Shown here piece after piece: positions 44,903 to 56,158 of a DNA stretch of 62,526 nucleotides. Position numbers and translations under genes: made by a program. Numbering within the stretch: the first letter of the stretch is position 1; each line of letters opens with the position of its first letter. Source of the stretch: Gnetum montanum (lineage: Eukaryota > Streptophyta > Gnetopsida > Gnetales > Gnetaceae). Where the stretch lies: the NCBI GenBank assembly GCA_015680685.1, contig MNCI01007937.1:8038-70563 (forward strand). Reading direction: 5' to 3'. The notes beneath the pieces are model-generated. The model was given only the letters and a program-made list of their open reading frames with translations, ran no database searches and was not told where the DNA came from.

Positions 44903-45971
44903 TGATGAGCATTTTGTCTTGGCTTATCCTACATGCCTTGGGCTCATATAACTGTTGATGAGCCACGATATCACGTACACGATATCACATCCGCCACGTG
45001 ATATCATGTCTTGCCTCATCTTCTATAAATAAGATGCGACGCCCTTGGTTCCAGGGAGTTAGACTTAGAACCTTAGCCAAACTCTTGTTGTTTTGTCATT
45101 CCAGAGTTAGAATAATTTCTGTGTGCCCGCAGTAGGATTCATAGAGTGAACAGATCTTTATTCGAGCAATTTGTACTTGAGCACACATTTGTGTACGGCA
45201 ATAAAGATCAACTTTATGATAAACCTTACAGCATATAGATTAAGCTAATTAGTAATTAATTATTGTTGAATATTTAAATTCTTTTCTAGTTAATTAATAT
45301 CTTTCTCAACCTTCAACCCCCTTAGTTAAATACACTCAATACGACTACTTCAAGCATGCGTGTAATGCTTGGTAACCTAGTAATGATTAGCGTTTGGTAA
45401 TCCCAGTAGCATTGCACTGGTTCAGGATGTGTATGGCAAGTGGGAAAGGATACTAGTGTTAGGAACATTTAGAACTTAGTTAATGAATAGTTAGTGTAAG
45501 TTAGTCACTTAGTTCTCTCTCCTTTCCTTTATTAGTGGAAGACCTAAAAAGAAAAAAAGCTATAAAAATCATATACCTCATGCTTACTTAGCCATACAAC
45601 CGTAACAATACAAGGAAGTTTGGGAAGAGAGCAATTGATTAACCCTAAGTGTTCCATTAAGGCACATAAGCACTTAGTCCTTGGAGTTCGACTAGATCAC
45701 ACATGAAATGCTCATATTCGTATGGTTGAGTGTAGGGGTACCTCGCCACTCATCAATTGTTACTGGGTTACCAAGCGTTATGCTACTAGGTGAACCAAGC
45801 AATAACACTACTAAGATTACCAAGTGATTACACTTAAACACTCAAAACCAATCGTACTATTTCTGCTTTATTAATGAACAAGTAAAGTAAAATACCAAGC
45901 GTTATGTAATTCTACTTTATTAAACACTCGTATTCGTATGGTTGAGTGTAGGGGTACCTCGCCACTCATCA
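44903..45971 (+). repeat. 5' LTR of element A
   Basis: E0-family LTR on plus: TGATGAG at 44903 (a second candidate start at 44956), CACGATATCACGTACACGATATCAC palindrome region near 44963-45010 (palindromic GATATC motifs), TATAAATA 45024-45031, a GGCAATAAAGATC poly(A) region, and end CTCATCA at 45971. The segment with GGTTGAGTGTAGGGGTACCTCGCCACTCATC occurs twice (about 45722-45756 and 45936-45970), so the U5 end is partly duplicated. Confidence 0.8.
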
Positions 45972-45972
45972 T

Positions 45973-45990
45973 TGGCACCGTTGCCAGGGA
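45973..45990 (+). other. Primer binding site of element A (tRNA-Asp type)
   Basis: TGGCACCGTTGCCAGGGA, two changes from the tRNA-Asp complement seen intact at 60284-60301. One base from the LTR end. Confidence 0.8.
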
Positions 45991-46115
45991 CTTAGTTGTT
46001 TGTGCACTACGTAGAACATAGGAAATCATCCATATCGTTGGAATGTTAGAACGAACCCTTAGGGTTAATCAAAGGAAGACAAGACAATGGTACATTGCAC
46101 ACCAAACAAGACAAA

Positions 46116-48290
46116 ATGTCTTTTTCTTCGCATAAAAGCACTTCACCGCCTAGGACTAACACAAGAGGCAGTCAGCAGCATAATACACATAACCAAAATC
46201 CACCAGTTCCTCAATAGTTTCATGTGGTATATACTCATCACGATGAGTATGTACTCGATTTCACCTTTATTCTCCACCAAGATGAACAACTGCGTTGGAG
46301 AGACTTGGAGGGTAACATAGTATTGCCTCTAGACCGATCAATCCCCAACATGCTCCTTCGTGCTCTCACACGAATAGGCATGCTACTTTTATACACATAA
46401 TATGTTGCATGTGATCATGACAGAAGGGACTATCATCCTACAGAAGTGCAATGTCAAAGGGACTTGCGACAGGAGAGATACCACACATCCTTGAAGGCTA
46501 AATGGCCCCATGATGCTCTGCACGTTTTGAGTGAAATTGAGGGTGGTGAACCTACTTCAACAAGTTCCCCACAAAATGATGTTCCTCCTCATCATGATGG
46601 TCAGCAGGTGGTGTATCAAAACCTTCATTCCACTATTCACAACCCTGGTTCTGATATCCACAAACATGAAGTGTTCAAAGAAGGAAGAGAAACACATGAT
46701 AAGGGTGGACGTTCTGATCGTGATCAAGATCGAGGCCAAGACCACCAAAGAGAAGGTAGAATACACCATCATGATGATGGTTCTCCTTCTTCTTCACCTT
46801 TATTGTCACCTTCACCCTTTCCTTTAGTGTTCAGATGCAGTCATAGGAAAACTAATCGTGAGGATAAGGGAAAACAAAGTGAGAAACATTGATGAGACAA
46901 TCGAGAACAAGGACGAGGGCATTCTAAGGAATCAAGGCATAGAAGAAGGGAGAGTAGGGAACCGTGTAGACATCATAGACACTATGAATGAGATGATCAC
47001 GAAGAACCCCTACTTGCAACTAGAAGCATGCTAGATATAATGGAGGCTGTAAGAGTTCCAAAAAGACACCAAAAGGATAGTAGGATCAAGAGGCTAGACA
47101 TGAACAACATCCCATGATTTGAAGGGGGATACAATGCTAATCCTCAAAATCATTTACAAGAATTCCACGATGCATGTGCCTTGCAGAATATAGAAAATGA
47201 ATGGCAAAAATTGAAGTTGTTTCCAAGGACACTAGTAAAAGAAGCTGAAAGCAAGTACCGATCCTTAGAACCGGAATCCATTTGGAGGTGGAGTACAATG
47301 TTAGAATTGTTTAATGATAAGTACCAAATGTACTCCCAAGTGTCTAACCTACAAAAGAAAATCCAAGGATGGAAGCAAGGAAATCATGAACCCTTGGATG
47401 CTACCATGGGCTTCTATTACACATTGTTACATTATTGCCCTGGCCATGGTTATTCATAGCTGGATCAACTACGCCATCTTGTGGATGGACTTAGGCATGA
47501 ATAAAGAAGAACCCTTGGGACATACTCCTAAGGAAGGTTATCAGAGCTTAGGTCTCATCAAATTCATAGATTGCTAGAGCAAGTAGCCAAAGAAGAAGGT
47601 GAGCTACGAAAGAGAGAAAGTGCGGAAGAATACAATTGAGATTCTTCCCTTCAAAAAAGGGGAGTGAGATTTTATGAGGAGGAAGAAGAGTTACCACTCG
47701 AAGAGATGGTGAATAGGAAAACTTTGCTTGTCCAAAAGTTAACAACAGAAGTATCAACAAAGGTAGACCAAATGTGGAACTCCCTGGATAGTAGGTTTGA
47801 AACTGTTCTTAAAATTGTAGAGGAGTCCAGGGAGCAAGGTAGTGACCACGATAAAAAGAAAAAGAGAGAAGTCGACAATGCACGTAACAAGCGTAAGGGC
47901 AAAATGGCCATCATAGAAGAGGTTGTGGATTTATACACAAATAATGATGGTGGATGTGAGATATGTCAATATGACCATCCTAAGGGATGTTGCCCAGTGA
48001 TCTCACATCTATAAGAGTCTAGGGTGTATGCACTCAACCCATGACTTAATAAACGGCAAGCACCCTGACAGTTACCTTATCCCCAAGGTAACCCAAGGCA
48101 GTTTCACCAACCTTCAACATATTATCCAAGTCGAACTCCACCACAACCCGTTGAGCAACACCAACAGTGGCAATACCCACAGTCATGGGGGATGTCACCA
48201 CCAAGGCAACAATACCCCTACCGGCAAATGGTCCCATATGGCTACTACGTGCAGCATCCAATCTCACTATCCAAATAATTAGTCACCTAT
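46116..48290 (+). pseudogene. gag: Element A gag relic
   Basis: Starts MSFSSHKSTSPPRTN and continues with YTHHDEYVLDFTFILHQDEQ, a charged His/Asp/Arg-rich region (46446-46892), the Gag core (47181-47460: NEWQKLKLFPRTLVKEAESK, SIWRWSTMLELFNDKYQMYS), a basic helical region, and a Cys/His motif CEICQYDHPKGCCP near 47957-47998. It ends in a Pro/Gln/Tyr-rich tail (SWGMSPPRQQYPYRQMV). Frameshifts and stops occur throughout. The core matches element C at 60780-61100. Beyond 48290 homology stops. Confidence 0.75.
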
Positions 48291-48454
48291 GACTTAATAG
48301 CATAGAACAACACCTCAACTGATAATTCACATGAGTATTTTATTCACCGATGAGATTACCCTCAAAAAGATAAAATGAAAACTTGAAAATGAAAAATTGG
48401 AAAACAAAAAAAAAAATTGTAAAATCAAATTAAAAGAAAAACATTTACTAATTC
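48291..48454. other. Junction between convergent gag copies A and B
   Basis: AT-rich, with A-runs at 48400-48430; no homology to either element was seen. It marks where both copies lose their pol regions. Confidence 0.4.
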
Positions 48455-50707
48455 TACCTATTAGAATGGGGGGTATCCCCCATGACTAAACCTTCGAGCA
48501 TGGCAAGAATTAATAAATGGAAAATTTGGGTCCATGCATGTTGGAAACATTGGGGTCTGGTCATATCCAAACCACTGGGTGTCTTGTGAGGTGGTGGTAG
48601 GAATGTACCTAAATTGGGGTTCACACACTTAATTAAAGTAGGCATAGTGGGGTGGATTATAAGATGTGGTCATGTGATAAGGAGCTAACCCACTATGGCA
48701 CCCATGACCATAAGATGGTATGCAAGGATCAATATGCCTCTTTACGTTGTCATATTCGTTGGGCCACATGGTTGTTGGAGTGTTAATTGGTGGCCTGGAA
48801 AAGGTAATAAGAGGCATTGAGTTTGAAGAGGAAGGTGCATCACAGTGCTGGGCTTGTGCTGAGTTAGAGGATGTAGTGGTTTTAGAACCATGCTGTCTCT
48901 TTCTACGGTCATGCCTAAAGAAAGGACACTTTCAACATTGTGGAGAACTTCCATTGTTGTTGACAATAGCAGCACAAGTAATGTTCATGGGTTGGTGTTG
49001 TGGTTCAAAACCTTTTGGTACAACTGGTGGCAATGTAGAAGGAGGTGAAGGATGAGAATATTGAGGGCAAGGAGAAGTGTAAGGAACCTGAGGTGGTGAT
49101 CCCGTGGGAGAGGATATGGGTTGATAGTACTTGGGAGAATGATAATGATGGGGTGAAGTAGAGGATGTTGATCCAGTTGGGGAAACAGGGTGTTGAACAT
49201 AATAAGCATTTGGTGTCGGGGTATACAAAGGGTGTGGTTTTTTTGGTGGTGGCCTCCCTCATGATTGGGGGTTTTGCCACTGTGGTTGGACATGGTACTT
49301 TGTATGAAATCTGGATGTAGCATTCCTCCCCAATGCTCATGTAAATGTGATAATACTGGGCATTGGATTTCGGGGTGTATCGTACAAACAAACATCACAT
49401 TGATACTTATGATTTGTAGTTGAGTTCCTATCCTTATTTTTTTCAACCCTCCTTTCTGATTGTTGAATGGTGTTCTATCCTATTTCTAAGTTCGGCATCC
49501 TCTATTTGTTCTAGTTGTCAGAGTGATCTTACATGGTTCTACCTATAATAATGTTTGCATATTCTCCACATTTTTCATGTACCCATACCGTCATCTTATT
49601 GATCTTGCCTCAATTTCATCTAGTGATTGTAGTATTGGCAAAGATGTAGATGATTCCACCTCCTTGAGGTGAGTTGATTTCTCCTCTTCATGATTATGGA
49701 CCTTTGTTATTTTAAGTTTTTGGTCTTGTTGAGATCTTTCAACATTCTTCCATTTGGCTATTTCTCCTTCTTCTTTTGTTACCCGCTTAATAAGCTCTTG
49801 GAATTGGTGGTTTGGTAGTTCATATAGTTGACCTGGGGCATACATCCCTAGGGTCTCCCTTGTTTCATTACAGAGCCCATCCATGATGTGATACATTAGC
49901 CTTTCCTCGGAGAACCCATGGCCTAGGCATTTGTTTAACAATGAATAATATCTTTCTAAGGTCATGTCCAAGGGTTCATGTTGCCCTTGTTTCCACTTTT
50001 TGATTTGTCTCCTCAAGGCTGACACTCTTACATAGGTTTGATATCTTTCATTGAAGAATTCTACCATTATCGGCCAATGGCAAATTGATTTTGGTTTTAA
50101 AGACCTATACCATACTTTTTCTTGGCCAACTAGTGTCATAGAAAAGAGCTTAAGTCTTTGCCATCCGTTATCAATGTTGTTCCATGCATAGGCATCATAG
50201 AAGGCTTGTAAATGATGTTGCGGATCTAAATTATAGCCTTCTAAAAACTTGGGAAAGTTATTTAAATCAAGCTTGGGTAGACAGCTTTCCTTACGATGCC
50301 TACAGGATATTCAAACAGCCTCTTGTATATGCATTAGGCTCTTAGTGGCCAACAGGGGTTCATCGTGTGTCATGACCTGACGTTGAAGGAGCAGAGGAAG
50401 AGAGAGAGCTAGAAGTCTCATCATGACTCTTGTAAGTCTCCCAATTATCCCCTAATGTACTCTTGCTAACCATTGAGAAGGTCCTAGGCCTTACGGGCCC
50501 CCTCGCACTATGGAATGTCCCATCATCACTAAAGGTGTCTAAATTGGATGACAAGAGTCCTTGAGTATTGTTGGGGTGTCCATGAACATATGAAACTCCT
50601 GCATAAGATTGAGTACTCCATACTTCTTTGTCATCATAAATTGCATTGGTTCTCTAATGAATTGCATCACTAATTGTTGCGGTAACATGGTCTTGTGAGA
50701 GAGACAT
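48455..50707 (-). pseudogene. gag: Element B gag relic
   Basis: From the ATG at 50707 (MSLSQDHVTATISDAIH) the minus strand follows element C closely: VWSTQSYAGVSYVHG, then the Gag core (VWYRSLKPKSICHWPIMVEF; LERYYSLLNKCLGHGFSEER; GLCNETRETLGMYAPGQLYE; 49591-50139), a degraded knuckle near 49350-49400, and a Pro/His-rich tail with RHDRRKRQHGS and SYNPPHYAYFN. One tail unit is present where C has two. Stops and frameshifts show decay. No pol follows. Confidence 0.75.
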
Positions 50708-50821
50708 TGTTGTGAATTGTGTGTAACTTAATTAAAATTAATTTCCTTTCTGAAAGATATATCGTTAATATTTTGTTATAGCAATCTTGTATGATATAAC
50801 TAATCTAGACATGTAGCACCG

Positions 50822-50839
50822 TCCTCGGCAATGGCACCA
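50822..50839 (-). other. Primer binding site of element B (diverged)
   Basis: Minus strand TGGTGCCATTGCCGAGGA, with several substitutions from the tRNA-Asp complement. The usual LTR end is missing next to it (about 15 bp deleted), so LTR sequence begins directly. Confidence 0.7.
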
Positions 50840-50840
50840 A

Positions 50841-51675
50841 TACCCCTATGCTCAACCATATAAATACGAGCATGTACGTGTGATTTGGTCGAACTCCGCA
50901 AATAGACTAGTTGTGGCACCTAGATAGTTACACGTTGATCGTAGTTTGCTATCTTCCCACCTGGACTAGTATTTGCTTTGTCACGTATGGTTTAGTCCAG
51001 AGTGAGGTGTATGATGTGATTTCTAACACTAGGCTACTCCTAGAGACAATGAGAAATAATCTTGATTAAGCTAATAAGTGATATGAAGTAAAATTTAAGC
51101 TATCCTAAGTGCGATGAGCATCCATCCTTTATCATCCATACACATCTTGGACCTTGTGTACTACTTCTGGGGTTACCAAGCACACATTACTTAAGCACTA
51201 CTAGATACACTACTTGGTTACCAAGTAGTTACACTTTAAATGTTTGTGATTAAGACGTACTCGTTCCGCATTAACAATAGGAATAGTAAATGATGATAAC
51301 GAAATATTAACTAAGAAAATAATAAATAATAATTAACAATTAAACAATTAAAAACTAAGTGAATGCTGTAATGATGGAGTAATCTCGATCTTTATTGCTG
51401 ATTATGTGCATGTCCAAGTACGTCACACTTGAACAAAGGTTTTGTACAATTACAAGCATCACACTGCAGGCATGCACTTGGGAAAAAACTAAAAACTAAC
51501 TGAAAACTAACAAAAAGACTCGACCCTAAAAATTACCGAGACTCCCTTTTCCTGTGTGCCTAAGTGCTATATTTATAGGCTGACACAGGAATCACGATAT
51601 CATTATCCAGGCTACGATATTGCATACCCGATATCGAGTATCCGATATCGGGGCCTGGCAAATCGTGATTCATCA
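50841..51675 (-). repeat. 5' LTR of element B
   Basis: E0-family LTR on minus; starts TGATGAATCACGATTTGCC at 51675. GATATC-centred palindromes lie at about 51594-51652 and TATAAATA at 51570-51577. The U5 end lacks the terminal CTCATCA by deletion. Confidence 0.8.
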
Positions 51676-51689
51676 CCAAACAACATCAA

Positions 51690-51882
51690 TTATCATATGC
51701 TTCACTTTGGACTAAACCATACATGACAAAGCTACCACTAGTCTAAGTGGGAAGACAGTGCCTTGCAATCAATGCTTAACAATCTCAATGCCACAACTAG
51801 TCCCATCCATGAAATTTGATTGAATTGTACGTGAACGCCTATGATTCGTATGGTTGGGCATAGGGTTACTTACCGCTTATCA
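51690..51882 (+). repeat. Inverted fragment of an E0-family LTR (3' end)
   Basis: Matches the last about 200 bp of LTR C on plus, from TATC..ACTAAACCATAC to GTATGGTTGGGCATAGGG...TTATCA. Only 14 bp separate it from the oppositely oriented LTR of B. It may be the remaining end of element A's 3' LTR, with B nested inside A. Confidence 0.65.
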
Positions 51883-51885
51883 CTT

Positions 51886-52330
51886 AGCATTACCCACCAA
51901 AATCAAACCTATAACTTGGAACTTCCAAATCAAAACTCTTATCACTAAGCTAACACCTCATTGTTTGAAGCCACGCCACCCTACAATAGTAATTTGAACC
52001 CAAGTGTTAATAATAGCTCAAGTGCCAATAGTCACTTCCAAGATATATTGTCAAAATTTCAAGTTTATAACTTGGTCCATAACATGGAGTTTCCCAATCA
52101 AGTCTTACTACCAGGTTAACACTTTGTTGTTATAATGTATCAAATGTTTGCAAAGGAGGGGGGAAGTGGAGGTGGTAGTGTTGGAACTTTGAAACATTTT
52201 TTAATAATAATATTACCCCTGAAATATATGATCAAAGTAAAGCTTTTTAATTTAGTATTATCCACCAAAATCAAACCCATAACTTAAATTAAGAATCTTA
52301 GCACTAATCTAACACCTTATAATTATTATA
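51886..52330 (-). repeat. Three SINE-like tRNA heads in direct order
   Basis: On minus, three copies (about 51886-51970, 52060-52140, 52253-52325) read like a tRNA-derived head: TTAGCTTAGTGATAAGAG (A box) and about 35 bases later TAGGTTTGATTTTGG (B box), the first two diverging at the B box. Bodies between them differ. They resemble nested or tandem tRNA-derived SINE insertions. No TSD was resolved. Confidence 0.45.
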
Positions 52331-52556
52331 ATGTCATATTCCTTAGAGTCACAACCTCTAACAAAAGAACTTCAAAATGTTAATTTACAGCTCAATTAAG
52401 TAAAATAAGAAACTGATAGCAAGCAATAGAAGTAGGAATTCAATCATGAAATTGGAAGAAATGCACTAATAACAGAAGAATTATCCTAGGGAAAGCATAT
52501 AAAAACCCCAACAATGGCTCCACCTCCTAGCAATCCTTAATTTCAATCAAGTATTA

Positions 52557-52634
52557 CAAAAGAACACATTCAATAGCAAAAAGCCTTAATCACTCATTCA
52601 AAAGAACACATTCAATAGCAAAAAGCCTTAATCA
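52557..52634. repeat. 42-bp direct duplication
   Basis: CAAAAGAACACATTCAATAG starts at 52557 and again at 52599, each followed by the same AAAAAGCCTTAATCA. About 36 bp of each unit are identical. Confidence 0.85.
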
Positions 52635-52836
52635 AGTATTACAAAAGAACAATGGAAAACTTGCTCCCTCTCTAACTTAATCACTCATTGTAACTTTATC
52701 CTTAATGTATCCTTAGTGGGTGGGGGTTGTTAAGGTGATGTGCAAGCAAGCTGGAGAAGAAAAATTAAATCCAAAACCCTAACAGAGCCCAATGTTGTAA
52801 GTTGACCCCCCAGTCAACCTGCAACAAGACAAAAGC

Positions 52837-53290
52837 TTATCGCACCCCCCCCCGGGACGACAGCTGAAGAAGGAGATCAAGACACCTAATTCCAGATAAA
52901 GAAGATAATCTCAAATAGGAGGATTTTCCAGGCTTTTTGAAGGTGACGCTTAACACAATCGTCTTGAAGGATACATTGAGGAAAGCTAAGATAATGATTA
53001 GGAAGGAAGACTTGGAGAGATTTACACCATTGCCAAATGTATTGAGAGAATGAGCAATCCCAAAAGACGTGTTGAAAAGAATCATCCGCTTTACAAATGG
53101 GGCATTTAAGATGATCCATTCCTAAAAAAAGAAGCCTATGTCCGATGGGAAGACCTTGATGAACCAAGGACCAAAACAAGAAACAATGCTTAGGTTGAGC
53201 CTTGGAAGTCCAAATCCGACGAAAAATAGTTTTCCACTGGTAATCCTCAAGATGTAAACTCCAACGTCTATTTAGAGTGGTTTCATGCGC
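52837..53290 (-). pseudogene. LINE fragment: ORF2 C-terminal zinc-finger region
   Basis: From about 53270 on minus: LEDYQWKTIFRRIW, then FWSLVHQGLPIGHR, LKCPICKADDSFQHVFWDCS and AWKILLFEIIFFIWN. This is the Cys-rich end of plant L1 ORF2 (zf-RVT), better kept than in block 1. No RT or endonuclease accompanies it; a 5'-truncated insertion is likely. A run of nine C residues lies at its distal edge (52845-52853). Confidence 0.7.
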
Positions 53291-56144
53291 AAGCTTTTCA
53301 ATGTATCCTTAGTGTTTAGGTATCCTCAACCCGTCACTTATATAGTGAGTTTACAAGCTAAACAAATAGGATGGCAAAAAGAAAAACAAAACAAAATATA
53401 TCATTGCATATGCCACAATGGTAGGAGAATCATTTTAATCGATTTGAAAGGGCATAACCGTTGCATAAGATAGCTGTTTTTTTAACCCTTAAAATAACAA
53501 CACAGCACACGGCTGTTACACAACACAACGTGACACCAAAGAGGATCGATGGTTCAGAGGCCAGCGCCTGAAAAGAAAATTACACGTCTGTCATGCTTCT
53601 TTGAACCCTCGTTTGGTGAACAAACCCTAAACTGCAATGTAATCGGACTATATATATCAATATCCTTGGTGAAAAAATGTGGCAAGGAAATCATTTTAGG
53701 GGGATTAATGTCGTTGATCGTATTGTCGAGCGAGCTTCTTCTCAAGAACTTTTAGCTCACCTCTCATTGTGAAGCTAATCCGATTCTCGCTCGGATATCG
53801 AATCTCCGAACGGAGTCTAATCCTTGCAAATCTTTCCCCATGTTTTGCAGGTTTTGCTTATCCGTTACATCCGACTTGGCATCCTTGTTTTCGCCATGGT
53901 TTTTTCTTTTAAATTATTATGATTGTTAGATTGATCCGTTCTTTCTTTGCCATACTTTTTTCAGAACAAAATTTGCAGTAAGCGTTTGAACTTTCCTAAT
54001 AGGTTAGCGGTGTAAGCCTGATTATTTAGCGAACACTATTATTGAAGCGGCTGTTTGAGTTTTTGGTGATAGTGGATTGCATATTTCATTTCAAAATTTA
54101 AAGATTCTGCTTAGATATCATTTGAACGAAATTGGAATCTTAGGTATACGACTCTTGTTCGGATCAGGAGTTAATAATATTGTTAAGAGCTCTAGATTAG
54201 ATTGAAGATAAGGCATGTGCTCATGAGATCAATTTTGCAATTAGGATTTTAGTCCCTGGCTAGTTCAAAAGCTTTAAGTAATCATGTAATTTGTATCTGG
54301 ATCACATTTTAAAACTCAAACTTTTCTCATTATGCATAGATAGTACTATGTCTGAAATTGATCAGTTTAGCAATGTTACGAAAGAGAATGAGGATGTTTG
54401 TTTATCTTCTTGAAATTGTAGGCGTGTAGCAGATATCTCTCTCGGGTTTGTAAAACTAATGAAATCCTGCATTTTGATTTTCTTTGTCAAAATATTATTA
54501 ATATATATCCTTCTGGATTGATGTTCTGTTACATTGTGGTGTTTTTATTTTCTTTTAACGACAAGGTGAACCTTTTTACCTGTTCAAAAGCTCTGTTTGC
54601 CGACATTTTCCTGAATCACCAACCATAAAATAATTAACAAAGCCTCTGCAAAGTTAAATACCAAAGTAATTCTCTCTCTATTTGACCGAGAGGTATGCAT
54701 GCATATATTAAAAATCAGGCCAAATTCAGCTTATGTGTTTCCAGTTAATGTCAGTATTACAAGGCTTTTAGATGTACTGGTGAAATTAAATTATTTATGG
54801 TTGCTTGGTGTTATACGATTGAGCATATTGTTTTACTGCATAATCATGTCTGGTCAGAACTGGATAGCACATTGATTTGTACATGCTATCTCAATTTGTC
54901 AAAATTTGGGAATAAAGTTTTGCCGCTGTTACTTCGAACAGTCTGTTGCAAAGGGTATTGCCTCGCTAGCTTTTATAATGGTTTGTTTTGAAGCGCTGAC
55001 TAGAATACTAAATATTTTTGTGAATCTACCATTACCAGTGGTGATGATTGGAAGAGACGGGTCAGGTGGATGTCACTTAACCTCTTGTATACGAATCTTT
55101 AGAGAATTCTAATCGGAACAATGACAGGGAAGTATCAGAACAGGAATAGTTTGGTATTTATAGGGCATTTTGTGGAGCAGCAAGTGTTTGGTACAGTTGA
55201 TGTTAAAAAGAAGCATGATGGTTGCAATGCATATTAGTTTCTTTAGGAATATTAAATGCAAAAAGATAGCAATTACATCTTTAACAGTACCAAATCACTG
55301 AAACAACAGCTTGTTCTCGTTTTCTTAATGTATTATGGTTGAAATCAGGTCACTGGTGTTGTAAGCTGTAAGAAGCGTGTTGAAAGATAGCAGTTACGTA
55401 GCTTGGAATTCTTATGTTTAGAATTTGCACGATTTAGCATACAATAATGCCTTTAATATATCTTCACTTTGCTGGTTCTTGATGCATTCTTCAACGGATC
55501 TGAGTTTTCTTCGGTGAATTTGATGATTCAAAAATCAACAAATTTGTTTGTTCTTACTTCAAATCTTTATAGGTAATCTAATTTCTCTATAACTCTCTTA
55601 TGGGGTTTATAAATTACATCCAACTCCTTCAGTTGATGGTGCCAGTTTCATTGACATGAAAATCTTACAAGATGCTGAGTTTTTGTTTTTTTATTGATGC
55701 TAAAATTTCTGTAGATTTATAACTTGGTGAGCAAAAATTTGTGACATCTTTTCTTTGATATGGATGTAATTAAAACATTTCAATTTGTTTCCTTTTAGTG
55801 ATATTGATGCAACTAGTATATTTGTTTTTGTTCTTCTTGATAATTTATATGAAATGACAGCAATTCAAAATTAGAACATTCACGTATTTTTTTCTACTTG
55901 TTGAACTAGGCAATGTTTTGATGATGTAGCATGACCTAAGGTATTTAATCTTCTAATGTTGAATAGGAAATTATTGGTTTTATTTACATGTTTTTTGGGT
56001 TGAAATGAACAATTGTGAAGGATATTTATTTAAGGTCTTCCTTTTTTGTTGTGGTGAAAAGAAAAGCATGAATCATTTAACTTTTTATTACATGAAGTAT
56101 TGAGTAGGTTAATTTAACTTTTATTATAGATAATAGTTAATGAT
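53291..56144 (+). other. Unassigned, possibly genic stretch
   Basis: No transposon homology was recognised. At 53549-53755 a 68-codon frame starts MVQRPAPEKKITRLSCFFEP, in DNA slightly richer in G+C and CpG, followed by an intron-acceptor-like TTTTGCAG near 53843-53850 and long T-rich sequence. This looks like the 5' part of a plant gene (leader or short first exon plus intron), but no further exon could be identified. Treat as tentative. Confidence 0.2.
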
Positions 56145-56158
56145 AAAGGACAATATGT
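56145..56158. repeat. LINE target site duplication, left copy
   Basis: AAAGGACAATATGT, identical to 58244-58257. Confidence 0.85.

Noticed and set aside
49005-49446. ORFs of 128-153 codons as separate genes
   Set aside because: They are out-of-frame pieces of the element B gag tail.
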